Source: Nonomuraea spiralis
GTDB taxonomy: Bacteria; Actinomycetota; Actinomycetes; Streptosporangiales; Streptosporangiaceae
Direction: 5' to 3'
Assembly (NCBI RefSeq): GCF_014648435.1
Contig: NZ_BMRC01000008.1
Coordinates: forward strand, 62,001 to 126,000
DNA length: 64,000 nucleotides
Each line of letters opens with the position of its first letter. Positions within the stretch are counted from its first letter, which is position 1. Under the pieces are notes generated by a model, which ran no database searches, was not told the origin of the DNA, and saw nothing but the letters and a program-made list of their open reading frames with translations. Of the stretch, positions 8,181 to 16,653 are shown in pieces. The position numbers and the translations under genes were made by a program.

Positions 8181-9016
8181 CCTACCTGCCCTACGGCAAG
8201 GCCGCCGGCGGCCCCTGGTCGGTGGAGATCACCCCGTCGCTGGCCGGATGGACCTACTCGGGGCTGCGGGTCGTGGACCTGACCGGCGTCCCGCTGTCGT
8301 TCGACACCGGCGAGGAGGAGACGATCGTCCTGCCGCTGTCCGGGCCGTGCACGGTCGAGGCGGCCGGGGAGACGTTCGTGCTGGCCGGGCGCGGGTCGGT
8401 GTTCGAGGGGCCGAGCGACTTCGTGTACCTGCCGATCGGCACCCGGGCCACGTTGAACGGCGCGGGCCGGGTCGCGCTGCCGTCGGCCCGCGCGACCCGG
8501 GCGCTGCCGCCGCGCCAGGTGCCGGCCTCGCGCGTGCCCGTGGAGATCAGGGGCGCGGGCCGGGCCAGCCGACAGGTCAACAACTTCTGCGCACCCGGCG
8601 TGTTCGAGTGCGACAAGCTCATGGCCGTCGAGGTGCTCACCCCGGGCGGCAACTGGTCGTCCTATCCCCCGCACAAGCACGACACCCCCAACCCGGGCGA
8701 GGCCGTGCTGGAGGAGATCTACTACTTCGAGGTCGCCGACGGCGGGCCCGGCTACCAGCGCGTCTACTCCTCCGAACGGGGGCGGATCGACACGCTCGCC
8801 GAGGTCACCTCCGGCGACGTCGTCCTGGTGCCCTACGGCTACCACGGGCCCTCCATGGCCGCCCCCGGCTACGACCTGTACTACCTCAACGTGCTGGCGG
8901 GCCCGGCGGAGGAGCGTTCGATGGCGTTCTGCGACGATCCCCGCCACGCCTGGATCCGCTCGTCCTGGTCAGGGCAGGACATCGACCCCAGACTGCCGTT
9001 CGGGAGGGACGCATGA
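8177..9016 (+). CDS. iolB: 5-deoxy-glucuronate isomerase
   Basis: A 279-residue bicupin protein that converts 5-deoxy-D-glucuronate to 5-dehydro-2-deoxy-D-gluconate. The second cupin carries the metal-ligand run 'PPHKHDTPNPGEAVLEEIYY' (H166, H168, E180 region) and a later histidine in 'PYGYHGPS', as in IolB. The N-terminal half is the degenerate cupin. ATG 8177 overlaps the aldolase stop (ATGA), and the iolB stop overlaps the iolD start in the same way, so translation is tightly coupled across the operon. Confidence 0.95.
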   Translation: MTYLPYGKAAGGPWSVEITPSLAGWTYSGLRVVDLTGVPLSFDTGEEETIVLPLSGPCTVEAAGETFVLAGRGSVFEGPSDFVYLPIGTRATLNGAGRVALPSARATRALPPRQVPASRVPVEIRGAGRASRQVNNFCAPGVFECDKLMAVEVLTPGGNWSSYPPHKHDTPNPGEAVLEEIYYFEVADGGPGYQRVYSSERGRIDTLAEVTSGDVVLVPYGYHGPSMAAPGYDLYYLNVLAGPAEERSMAFCDDPRHAWIRSSWSGQDIDPRLPFGRDA

Positions 9017-10848
9017 CCCGGTTGACCGTCGCACAGGCGCTCGTACGCTTCCTGGCCGGCCAGTGGAGCGAGCGGGACGGCGTGGAGCGCCGCTTCTTCG
9101 GCGGCTGCTTCGGCATCTTCGGCCACGGCAACGTCGCCGGACTCGGCCAGGCGCTGGCCACCGAGGGCGACGACCTGCCCTACTACCTGGCCCGCAACGA
9201 GCAGGCCATGGTGCACACGGCCGCCGCCTACGCCCGCGCCGCCAACCGGCTGGCCACGCTGGCCTGCACCACCTCGATCGGCCCCGGCGCGACCAACATG
9301 GTCACGGGCGCGGCCGGCGCGACCGTCAACCGGCTGCCGGTGCTCCTGCTGCCCGGCGACGTCTTCGCCACCCGCGCCGCCAACCCGGTGCTCCAGGAGC
9401 TGGAGGACCCGCGTTCGTACGACCTCTCGGTCAACGACTGCCTCAAGCCGGTCTCGCGGTACTGGGACCGGATCAACCGGCCGGAACAGCTCCCGTCCGC
9501 GCTGCTGACCGCCATGCGGGTGCTCACGGACCCGGCCGAGACCGGCGCGGTGACGCTCGCGCTGCCGCAGGACGTGCAGGCCGAGGCGTACGACTGGCCG
9601 CGGGAGCTGTTCGCCCGCCGCGTGTGGCACGTGCCGCGCCCGAGGCCGGATCGCGCCGCGCTGGCCAGGGCGGCCGAGGTGATCAGGTCGGCGGCCCGCC
9701 CGCTGATCGTCGCGGGCGGCGGGACGATCTACAGCGAGGCCACCGGCGAGCTGGCCGCCTTCGCCGAGGCGCACGGCATCCCGGTGGCCGAGACGCAGGC
9801 CGGCAAGGGCTCGCTGCCCCATGGTCATCGGCTGGCGATGGGCGCGGTGGGCGCGACCGGCACCACCGCCGCCGACACGCTGGCCCGCGAGGCCGACGTG
9901 ATCATCGGGATCGGCACCCGCTACAGCGACTTCACCACGGCGTCGAGATCGCTCTTCGCGGCCGAGGCGAGATTCGTGAACGTCAACGTCACCGCGTTCG
10001 ACGCCGCCAAGCTGTCGGGGCTGCAACTGGTGGGCGACGCCCGGGAGTGCTTGACGGACCTGGCCGCGGCCTGCGCCGGCTGGCGCTCCGACGACGCCTG
10101 GACGGCCAGGTCCACCGCGCTTTCCCAGAGTTGGGACGTGAGCGTGGACCAAGCGTACTCGCTCGACGACTCTCCGTTGTCGCAGTCGGCGATAATCGGC
10201 GCCGTCAACGCGGCGGCGGGCGCGGACGGCGTCGTGGTGTGCGCGGCCGGGTCCATGCCGGGCGACCTGCACCGGTTGTGGCGGCCGAGCGGCCCCGGCG
10301 CCTACCACGTCGAGTACGGCTACTCCTGCATGGGCTACGAGATCGCGGGCGGCGTGGGCGTCAAGATGGCCGTGCCCGAGCGCGAGGTGTTCGTCATGGT
10401 GGGCGACGGGTCGTACCTGATGATGGCGCAGGAGCTGGTCACGGCGGTCGCCGAGGGCGTCAAGCTGATCGTCGTCCTGGTGGACAACTCCGGCTTCGCC
10501 TCCATCGGCCGGCTGTCGGAGAGCGTCGGCGCGCGCCGGCTGGGCACGTCCTACCGCTCCCGTACGGGTGGCCCGCTGCCGGTCGACCTGGCCGCCAACG
10601 CCGCCAGCCTGGGAGCGGCCGTGCTGCGCCCCGAATCGCTCGCCGACCTGCGCAAGGCCCTGGAGGAGGCGCGCGCATCCACCGGGACGACGGTCGTCTA
10701 CGTGCGCACCGACCCGCTGGCCGACGACGCCCCCTCCTCCGGGGCGTGGTGGGACGTGCCGGTGGCCGAGGTGGGCGCGGCGGCCGAACGGGCGGCGTAC
10801 GAGGAGGCCAAGCGGTCGCAGCGGCCGCACCTGACACCGCCGTCCTGA
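9013..10848 (+). CDS. iolD: 3D-(3,5/4)-trihydroxycyclohexane-1,2-dione hydrolase
   Basis: A 611-residue thiamine-diphosphate enzyme that hydrolytically opens the cyclohexane-dione ring made by IolE. The N-terminal ThDP domain contains the conserved glutamate in 'ARNEQAM' (E63). The C-terminal ThDP domain has 'VGDGSYLMMAQEL' (GDG at 464-466) and the metal-binding asparagine in 'VDNSGF' (N492). Length and motif spacing fit IolD rather than acetolactate synthase. It is the last iol gene in the plus operon. iolA and a transporter are absent from this window, and the iolE/iolG functions may come from the divergent operon. Confidence 0.95.
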   Translation: MTRLTVAQALVRFLAGQWSERDGVERRFFGGCFGIFGHGNVAGLGQALATEGDDLPYYLARNEQAMVHTAAAYARAANRLATLACTTSIGPGATNMVTGAAGATVNRLPVLLLPGDVFATRAANPVLQELEDPRSYDLSVNDCLKPVSRYWDRINRPEQLPSALLTAMRVLTDPAETGAVTLALPQDVQAEAYDWPRELFARRVWHVPRPRPDRAALARAAEVIRSAARPLIVAGGGTIYSEATGELAAFAEAHGIPVAETQAGKGSLPHGHRLAMGAVGATGTTAADTLAREADVIIGIGTRYSDFTTASRSLFAAEARFVNVNVTAFDAAKLSGLQLVGDARECLTDLAAACAGWRSDDAWTARSTALSQSWDVSVDQAYSLDDSPLSQSAIIGAVNAAAGADGVVVCAAGSMPGDLHRLWRPSGPGAYHVEYGYSCMGYEIAGGVGVKMAVPEREVFVMVGDGSYLMMAQELVTAVAEGVKLIVVLVDNSGFASIGRLSESVGARRLGTSYRSRTGGPLPVDLAANAASLGAAVLRPESLADLRKALEEARASTGTTVVYVRTDPLADDAPSSGAWWDVPVAEVGAAAERAAYEEAKRSQRPHLTPPS

Positions 10849-10857
10849 CCAGGATTG

Positions 10858-10903
10858 CCCCCGATCACCCGCGGGAAAGGCTCTGACCAGGCACGATCGG
10901 GGG
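10858..10903 (+). promoter_or_regulatory. Hairpin covering the ribosome-binding site of the PerM-like gene
   Basis: CCCCCGATC (10858-10866) pairs perfectly with GATCGGGGG (10895-10903), giving a 9-bp GC-rich stem across a 28-nt loop. The right arm is the only Shine-Dalgarno-like sequence (GGGGG) in front of ATG 10910. The hairpin starts 10 nt after the iolD stop and has no T-tract. It could act as an iol-operon terminator, as a translational block on the permease gene, or both. Confidence 0.5.
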
Positions 10904-10909
10904 TTGGGA

Positions 10910-11893
10910 ATGAGGCCGTGGCGGGCGCTTGGCTGGATCGCGATCATCGCGGTCGCCTTCTTCTGCCTCTATCACGTGCGCACGGTGGCCATGTCCATCA
11001 TCATCGGGGTGTTCATCACGGCGCTCCTGGCCCCGCCCGCCCGCTGGCTCACCGCCCGCGGAGTCGGCCCGGCCCTGGCCACCGCGGTCGTCTTCGCCTG
11101 CGGCCTGCTGCTGGCCGGGGCGCTGATCGCGCTGCTGGTGCCGCCGACGGTCGACAGCCTGAGCGAGCTGCGCTCAAGCGTGGGCAAGGCGCTGGACGAC
11201 GTGCACGGCCTGTCCGCCCGGTTCGGACTCGACGACCAGCGGCTGCTCGCGCAGGCCAGGGACTACCTGTCCAAGCAGGGCAAACAGATCACCAGCGGCG
11301 CCCTGGCCGGGGTCAAGACGGTCGGCGAGATCGTCGTGGGCGCGGTGCTCGCGGTCATCCTGTCGGTGTACTTCGTGCACGGCGGCGAGCGGCTGTTCGC
11401 CTGGATCGTCGACCTCGTGCCCGAACGCGCCAAGGCCCGTTGCCGCGACACCGGCCTGCTGATCTTCGGGGTGATCGGCCGCTACATCCGCGGGGTGGCG
11501 ATCGTGGGCGTGGTGGACGGGTTCTTCATCGGGCTCTCGTTGTGGATCCTCGGCGTGCCGATCGCGCTGCCGCTGGCGGTGCTGACGTTCGTGGGGGCGT
11601 TCCTGCCGGTGGTGGGGGCGTTCATGGCCGGGTTGCTGGCGGCGGTGGTGGCGTTCGTGGCCAAGGGGTGGCTGGTGGCGCTGATCGTGGTCGCGGTGAC
11701 CGTGGCCGTGCAGCAGCTCGAAGGGCACGTGCTGGCGCCGCAGATCTACGGCAAGGCGCTCGACCTGCCGGGCGCGGTCATCCTGGTGGCGATCGCGGTC
11801 GGCAGCGTGATCGCGGGCATCACCGGGGCGTTCCTGGCCGCCCCGGCGACCTCGGTGCTCGTCGCGCTGCTGCGGCGGCCGCGGGCCACCTGA
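10910..11893 (+). CDS. AI-2E/PerM-family transporter
   Basis: A 327-residue multi-pass membrane protein. Two N-terminal hydrophobic segments (about residues 8-50) and a third (about 60-80) precede a polar loop of roughly 80 residues, then about five more membrane segments. This is the usual AI-2E family topology, which includes AI-2 exporters and Na+/H+ antiporter-like PerM proteins. ATG 10910 is preferred over TTG 10904 because GGGGG lies 6 nt upstream of the ATG but directly abuts the TTG. It follows iolD in the same direction but is separated by a hairpin, so co-regulation with iol genes is uncertain. The substrate is unknown. Confidence 0.8.
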   Translation: MRPWRALGWIAIIAVAFFCLYHVRTVAMSIIIGVFITALLAPPARWLTARGVGPALATAVVFACGLLLAGALIALLVPPTVDSLSELRSSVGKALDDVHGLSARFGLDDQRLLAQARDYLSKQGKQITSGALAGVKTVGEIVVGAVLAVILSVYFVHGGERLFAWIVDLVPERAKARCRDTGLLIFGVIGRYIRGVAIVGVVDGFFIGLSLWILGVPIALPLAVLTFVGAFLPVVGAFMAGLLAAVVAFVAKGWLVALIVVAVTVAVQQLEGHVLAPQIYGKALDLPGAVILVAIAVGSVIAGITGAFLAAPATSVLVALLRRPRAT

Positions 11894-12499
11894 TCACTCC
11901 CGGGCGGCGCTGATCTCCGCCAGTTGCTCGTGCGACCACGTCATCCGCCCGTCCCGCAGGTCGGCGAGCACGGCACGCAGCCAGCGCGCCTCGGCCGCCG
12001 TCACCTCGCGCAGGTACTCGATCTCCAGCATCGTGATGCGCGGCAGGTCCGCCTCGGCCGCGAGGCTCGACTCCAGCTCGGCGAGCGTGCGCTCCACCGC
12101 CTCCGCCCGTCGTTCCAGCGCGTCGGCCAGCTCGCCGGGGGCGAGCAGCATCGCGTTCGACAGCGCCGCGGGGAACTGCGGGAACTCCTGCTTCGGACGG
12201 CTGAGCATGTCGTCCAGCCAGGCGCGCAGCCGCTCACGGCCGGCGTCGGTGAGCTCGTAGACCGTGCGCTCCGGGTACTGCTGGTCGCGCCCGGTCTCCC
12301 TGACCCTGAGCAGCCCGGCCTCGGCCAGCCGGTCGATCGTGCGGTAGAGCCCGGCCCGCTGGCCCACGTTGACCACCTGGTCCTTGCCCCACTGCTTGAG
12401 CAGCCGCTGCATGCCGTACGGATGCAGGGGCCTGGACCGCAGCAGGGCCAGCACGGTCAGAGCGAGCGGCGAGCCGCGGTCGAGGGCCATGCCCACCAT
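11894..12499 (-). CDS. PadR-family transcriptional regulator
   Basis: A 201-residue regulator with an N-terminal winged helix ('LLRSRPLHPYGMQRLLKQWG', then 'GLYRTIDRLAEAGLL') and a C-terminal helical dimerisation domain, the PadR subfamily-2 layout. PadR proteins usually repress a neighbouring efflux or detoxification gene until a phenolic or drug ligand binds. ATG 12499 has GGGAG a few bases upstream; ATG 12490 is an alternative. It is transcribed divergently from an FAD monooxygenase with two palindromes between them, and it converges with the permease gene (adjacent stops at 11893/11894). Confidence 0.9.
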   Translation of the reverse strand: MVGMALDRGSPLALTVLALLRSRPLHPYGMQRLLKQWGKDQVVNVGQRAGLYRTIDRLAEAGLLRVRETGRDQQYPERTVYELTDAGRERLRAWLDDMLSRPKQEFPQFPAALSNAMLLAPGELADALERRAEAVERTLAELESSLAAEADLPRITMLEIEYLREVTAAEARWLRAVLADLRDGRMTWSHEQLAEISAARE

Positions 12500-12512
12500 C
12501 CTACTCCCACAG

Positions 12513-12548
12513 CAACTAGTTGACTTGATACTAGTTGCAATGCAACTA
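12513..12548. promoter_or_regulatory. Two palindromic operators, probably for the PadR regulator
   Basis: CAACTAGTTG (12513-12522) is a perfect palindrome. TAGTTGCA-A-TGCAACTA (12532-12548) is a perfect inverted repeat with a one-base centre. They share the half-site TAGTTG/CAACTA and have centres about 22 bp (two helical turns) apart, between the divergent padR and monooxygenase genes. This is the arrangement expected for cooperative binding by a PadR dimer that represses both genes. Confidence 0.7.
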
Positions 12549-12585
12549 TCGAGTCATGACCACAGCAGACCGCCCAGAGGGCGTC

Positions 12586-14142
12586 ATGAGCGAGATCCCC
12601 GTACTGATCGTCGGCGGCGGCTACGCCGGTCTCGCCTCCGCCCTGTTCCTGTCGCACCACGGCGTGCCCTGCGTGCTCGTCGACCGCCACCCCGGCGTGT
12701 CGATCCTGGGCAGGGCGCGCGGCATCAACCCGCGCACCATGGAGATCTACCGGCCGCTCGGCCTGGAGCAGGCCGTCAAGGAGGCCGGCCGGCCCTTCGA
12801 CGAGGAGGGGGGCGTGGCCCGCTGCGAGACGCTGGCCGGCGAATGGCACTGGATCTTCGAAGGCGGCTCCTCCCGGGCGATGCCCGAGCTGACCGCGGGC
12901 GAGTTCGGCATGGCCGACCAGAGCACGGTCGAGCCGATCCTGGCCGACGCCGCCCGCGCCCGGGGCGCCGACCTGCGCTTCGACACCAGGTGCCGATCGA
13001 TCGAGCCCGACGCCGACGGCGTCACGGTGGTGACCGAGGACACCCGCACCGGCGAGCGCCGGACGCTACGGGCCCGCTACCTGATCGCCGCCGACGGCTA
13101 CCGCGGCACGATCAGGGACCAGCTGGGCATCGCCCGCGAGGGGCTGGGCGTCCTGCGCAGTTACCTGTCCTTCGTCCTCAAGGCCGACCTGTCCGAGCTG
13201 GTCAGCAAGCGGGCGCTGTTCTGGATCCTCGGCGGCCCCGGCGTGGCGGCCTCGGGCGCGATGGTCTCCCACGCGCTGCCCGGCCACTGGGGCATGGCCC
13301 TGACGTACGACCCCGCCGCCGAGTCGCCGGCCGACTTCACCGACGAGCGCCTGACCGCCGCGGCCAAGGAGCTCATCGGCCGCGACCTGCCCGTGGAGAT
13401 CGTCAGCAGGGCCGCGTGGGAGGAGGCGGTGGGCGTGGCCGCCCGCTACCGGGAGGGACGGGTCTTCCTGGTCGGGGACGCGGCGCACGTCTGGCCGCCG
13501 GCCGGCGGGCTGGGCGCCAACTCGGCCGTCCAGGACGCGCACAACCTGGCCTGGAAGCTGGCCGCCGTGCTCGACGGGCGGGCCGGCGACGCGCTGCTCG
13601 ACACCTACGAGGCCGAGCGCCGTCCGGTGGCGCTGGCGCTGGCCGACCTCACCGTACGCAGCCAGGCGGCCAGGTTCGGCCCCGACCCCGAGGACGACCC
13701 GCTGGACCACGTCCTGGCCGTCCTGGGGCAGCGCTACCGGTCGTCGGCGACGGCCGGGGCCGAGCACGAGACGGTGTTCGGCGACGCGGTGGCCCAGCAC
13801 GCCCGTCCCGGCACCCGCGCCCCGCACCTCTGGCTCGACCGGGACGGCACCCGCATCGGCGTGCACGACCTGTTCCACGACGCGTTCGTGTTGTTGTGCG
13901 GGCCCGGCGGCACGGACTGGGCAAAGACCGCACCGCCCGGCGTACGGGTGCACCAGGTGGGCGGCGACCTGCTCGACGTCGAGGGCACCTGGGCCGCGCG
14001 CTACGGCGACGCCTCCGCCGTCCTGGTCCGCCCCGACGGGTACGTGGCCTGGCGGGCCGACGGCCCGGCGGTCGAGGGCGAGGTCAGCCGCGTGCTGGGG
14101 CAGGTGCTCGGAGCCGCAGTTCCAGCTCCAGGTAGTGCCTGA
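12586..14142 (+). CDS. FAD-dependent aromatic monooxygenase
   Basis: A 518-residue class A flavoprotein hydroxylase of the PheA/TfdB/RdmE type. 'VLIVGGGYAG' (about residues 6-15) is the FAD-binding Rossmann motif, and 'GDAAHVWPPAGGLGAN' (from G297) is the flavin ribityl/active-site segment, followed by 'NLAWKLA'. The C-terminal thioredoxin-like domain is present. Such enzymes hydroxylate phenols, polyketides or antibiotics. I prefer ATG 12586 with AGAGGG just upstream; ATG 12556 adds ten residues without a clear binding site. PadR control suggests induction by an aromatic compound. Its 3' end overlaps the convergent GNAT gene by 59 nt. Confidence 0.88.
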   Translation: MSEIPVLIVGGGYAGLASALFLSHHGVPCVLVDRHPGVSILGRARGINPRTMEIYRPLGLEQAVKEAGRPFDEEGGVARCETLAGEWHWIFEGGSSRAMPELTAGEFGMADQSTVEPILADAARARGADLRFDTRCRSIEPDADGVTVVTEDTRTGERRTLRARYLIAADGYRGTIRDQLGIAREGLGVLRSYLSFVLKADLSELVSKRALFWILGGPGVAASGAMVSHALPGHWGMALTYDPAAESPADFTDERLTAAAKELIGRDLPVEIVSRAAWEEAVGVAARYREGRVFLVGDAAHVWPPAGGLGANSAVQDAHNLAWKLAAVLDGRAGDALLDTYEAERRPVALALADLTVRSQAARFGPDPEDDPLDHVLAVLGQRYRSSATAGAEHETVFGDAVAQHARPGTRAPHLWLDRDGTRIGVHDLFHDAFVLLCGPGGTDWAKTAPPGVRVHQVGGDLLDVEGTWAARYGDASAVLVRPDGYVAWRADGPAVEGEVSRVLGQVLGAAVPAPGSA

Positions 14143-14590
14143 TCGGGATGCCGTCGGACTCGGCCGGGATGGCCGGCTTGAGCTTCCTCGCCTCGTCGGC
14201 GGCGTTCCGGTGCAGGGCGACGAGGTCGAACCCGTACCGCTGGTAGAAGCGCAGCGCGTGGGTGTTGTCATTGGTGGTCATCAGCCACAACCGGGCCGCG
14301 CCCCGCTCGGCCGCCACGCCGCGTACGGCCTCCAGCAGCGCCCTGCCCACGCCCTTGCCCGGGATGACGGCGTCGATCGTCACGACCTCCACCGCGTCAC
14401 CCCGGTCGGCGTAGGTGAGGACGCCGGCCACGTCCTGGTCCAGGTGGGCGAGGAACCCGGGCAGGCCCGCCGCGTCGACCATCTCGCCGCGACCGACGGC
14501 CATCACCGTCGACCCGCCCCAGCTTCCGGTCAGCACGCGCGTCACGGTCTGCAGATCCCGTGGCTCAAGAGGACGCACAGAAATCGACAT
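14084..14590 (-). CDS. GNAT-family N-acetyltransferase
   Basis: A 168-residue protein with a complete GNAT fold. The acetyl-CoA pyrophosphate loop is visible as 'VIPGKGVGRALLEAV' (around residues 76-90), and the late strand 'ALRFYQRYGFDLV' is typical. The start ATG 14590 (MSISVRPLEPRD) is supported by GAGGG upstream; the longer frame runs into the divergent HAD gene. The 3' end is antisense to the last 59 nt of the FAD monooxygenase. Substrate unknown. Confidence 0.85.
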   Translation of the reverse strand: MSISVRPLEPRDLQTVTRVLTGSWGGSTVMAVGRGEMVDAAGLPGFLAHLDQDVAGVLTYADRGDAVEVVTIDAVIPGKGVGRALLEAVRGVAAERGAARLWLMTTNDNTHALRFYQRYGFDLVALHRNAADEARKLKPAIPAESDGIPIRHYLELELRLRAPAPARG

Positions 14591-14609
14591 GACCCTCATT
14601 ATGTGACTC

Positions 14610-15257
14610 ATGCGATGGATTACGTTCGACTGTTTCGGCACTCTCATCGACTGGCGGCACGGCATCGGCACGAGCCTGGAGCTGATCGCACCGGCCAAGG
14701 GGGACGACCTGCTGGCGGCGTACCTGCGGCACGAGAACGACGTCGAGGCCGCCGCCCCGCGGACGCGCTACCGCGAGGTCATGGCCGAGGCGCTGCGCCG
14801 GGCCTGCGCCGACCTCGACGTCACGCTGAACGACGACGACGCCTCGGTGCTGGCCACCACGCTGCCCTACTGGCCGGTGTTCGGCGAGGTCGGGGCGGAG
14901 TTGTCGGCCCTTCGCACGGCGGGCCTGCGGCTGGCCCTGCTCACCAACTGCGACCGCGACCTGATCGCCCAGACGCTGCGGCGGCTGCCCGTGCCGTTCG
15001 ACGCGGTGGTGACCGCCGAGGACGTCGGCGCCTACAAACCGGACGAGGCGCACTTCGAACGCTTCAGGAAGGCGTACGAGCCGGCGGAGTGGGTGCACGT
15101 GGCGCAGAGCCACTTCCACGACATGATCCCCGCCCGGCGTCTCGGCATCCGCCGGGTGTGGATCAACCGGCACGGCGAGCGACCCGCCGACGCCGGGGTG
15201 GTCCGGGAGGTCCTGCCCGACCTGCGTGGCCTGCTCGCGGCCGTCGAACGGGCCTAG
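14610..15257 (+). CDS. HAD-superfamily hydrolase, haloacid-dehalogenase type
   Basis: A 215-residue HAD protein. Motif I is 'TFDCFGTLID' with nucleophile D7 and the F-G-T variant common in L-2-haloacid dehalogenase-like members. Motif II is 'ALLTNCD', motif III the lysine in 'YKPDEAHF', and motif IV 'FHDMIPARRLGI'. The cap domain is inserted after motif I. Dehalogenase or phosphatase activity cannot be told apart from sequence. It starts 19 nt from the divergent GNAT start and converges with the DivIVA-like gene 8 bp later. Confidence 0.88.
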   Translation: MRWITFDCFGTLIDWRHGIGTSLELIAPAKGDDLLAAYLRHENDVEAAAPRTRYREVMAEALRRACADLDVTLNDDDASVLATTLPYWPVFGEVGAELSALRTAGLRLALLTNCDRDLIAQTLRRLPVPFDAVVTAEDVGAYKPDEAHFERFRKAYEPAEWVHVAQSHFHDMIPARRLGIRRVWINRHGERPADAGVVREVLPDLRGLLAAVERA

Positions 15258-15265
15258 CGGACCTA

Positions 15266-15820
15266 TTAGAGCCGGCGGGGCTGTTCCAGGACGTCGGCGA
15301 CGCCTTCGAGGAAGGAGTCGACGTCGGCGATCAGGTAGCCGGCGCGGAAGAGCACGGTCGAGAACCTGGTCTCCCGTACCTCCTTGGCGGTCACCGGGAA
15401 CTCGGTCGTGCCGCGCAGGGTCGCGACGACGCGGTCGAGGAAGGCGTCGACCTCGTCCTCGTTGTAGCCGGTGCCCATGCGGCCGGGGCGGAAGGCCACT
15501 CGCTCGACCCGGGCGGCCTCGGTCTCGAACCACTCCTCGCGCAGCAGCTCCCCGGTGGGTTCGGCCATGGCCAGCCGTACCGGGCGCTTGGCCTGGGTCT
15601 CCAGCGCCACCACGAACGCCTCCAGCGCGAAGTCCACCGCGGTCTCGTGGTAGCCGCCGCGTTTGGCGCGGAAGGTCGCGGCGCGGACCTCGTCCGCCGT
15701 GACGGGCTCGACCGTGTGCGGGCCCCTTCCCAGGGTCGACTCGATGCGTACGATCAGGGCATCGACCTCCCCGGGGTCATAGCCTGAACGCATAGCCATG
15801 ACGCGCGGAAAGCGGTTCAA
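15266..15820 (-). CDS. DivIVA-domain-containing protein
   Basis: A 184-residue protein with two similar 'GY...EVDAF...V' segments ('SGYDPGEVDALIVRIESTL' near the start and 'GYNEDEVDAFLDRVVATL' in the middle), each followed by a 'V-T/A-ADEVR...TRF/TFR' helix. This is the DivIVA/SepF-associated repeat seen in short actinobacterial proteins. Long coiled coils of true DivIVA are absent, so a polar or septal role is only a suggestion. TTG 15820 is preferred because AGAGGAG lies 5 nt upstream; GTG 15826 would abut that site directly. Confidence 0.7.
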   Translation of the reverse strand: MNRFPRVMAMRSGYDPGEVDALIVRIESTLGRGPHTVEPVTADEVRAATFRAKRGGYHETAVDFALEAFVVALETQAKRPVRLAMAEPTGELLREEWFETEAARVERVAFRPGRMGTGYNEDEVDAFLDRVVATLRGTTEFPVTAKEVRETRFSTVLFRAGYLIADVDSFLEGVADVLEQPRRL

Positions 15821-15903
15821 GCCCACTCCTCTGTGCTGGGGGTCTCTCCATTGTGAGGCCCTTTATCACGGCCCTGCGCCCTGACATATACCGTTGCTGC
15901 ACC

Positions 15904-16653
15904 ATGCGACTGTTACAGGTCTCTTTCCGCTACCGAAGGCGTCAGCCGTTCATCCTCAAGGAGGCCGACGCCCAGCTCGCGGCGGGTGACGTGATCGAGC
16001 TGACGGGCGTCAACGGGGCGGGGAAGTCCACCCTGCTGCGGCTCCTGGCGGGTCTCGCGGCGCCCACGGGGGGCCGGATCACCGACCGTCCCGCCGTCGT
16101 GGGCTTCGCCCCCGACCGCTTCCCGACCGCCCAGCCGTTCACGGTGACGGCCTACCTGACGCACATGGCCTCCGTACGGGGCGGCGCCCGGTGGCGGCCC
16201 TGGGCCGAACGCCTGAACATGGGCCACCTCCTCGGCCTGCCGCTCGGCGAGCTGTCCAAGGGCAGCGCGCACAAGGTCGGCCTGGTCCAGGCCCTGATGG
16301 CGGACCCGGGCCTGCTGATACTCGACGAGCCGTTCGCCGGCCTCGACGCCGACGCCCGCGAGACGCTGCCCGCCGTGGCCGCCGAGGTCGCCGGGCGCGG
16401 CGGCATCGTCGTCGCCAGCGACCACCAGGGCGGCCTGCGCGACCTGCCCGGACTCCGCTCCTGGTCGATCGTGGACGGCCACCTCAAGGAGGCCGCCCCC
16501 GCGACCCCCGTGCCGGAACGCGCGTCGGCCACCGTGGCTGTCACGCTGCCCGCCGACGAGCTCCCGCTCTTCCTGACCAGGATGCGCGCCCAGGGTTACC
16601 GGGCCCAAGAGATCGACGCCCCCGACTTCCCCCCGTCCGAGGAGCCCGGATGA
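15904..16653 (+). CDS. ABC transporter ATP-binding protein
   Basis: A 249-residue ATPase with Walker A 'GVNGAGKST' (residues 35-43), a shortened signature 'LSKGSAHKVGL' (about 115-125) and Walker B 'LLILDEPFAGLDAD'. The signature has K in place of the usual second G (LSKGS rather than LSGGQ), common in small ABC exporters. It overlaps the following membrane protein gene by 4 nt, forming a two-gene transporter. CATATA at about 15889-15894 lies only some 10 nt before ATG 15904, so the transcript may be leaderless or nearly so. Confidence 0.9.
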   Translation: MRLLQVSFRYRRRQPFILKEADAQLAAGDVIELTGVNGAGKSTLLRLLAGLAAPTGGRITDRPAVVGFAPDRFPTAQPFTVTAYLTHMASVRGGARWRPWAERLNMGHLLGLPLGELSKGSAHKVGLVQALMADPGLLILDEPFAGLDADARETLPAVAAEVAGRGGIVVASDHQGGLRDLPGLRSWSIVDGHLKEAAPATPVPERASATVAVTLPADELPLFLTRMRAQGYRAQEIDAPDFPPSEEPG

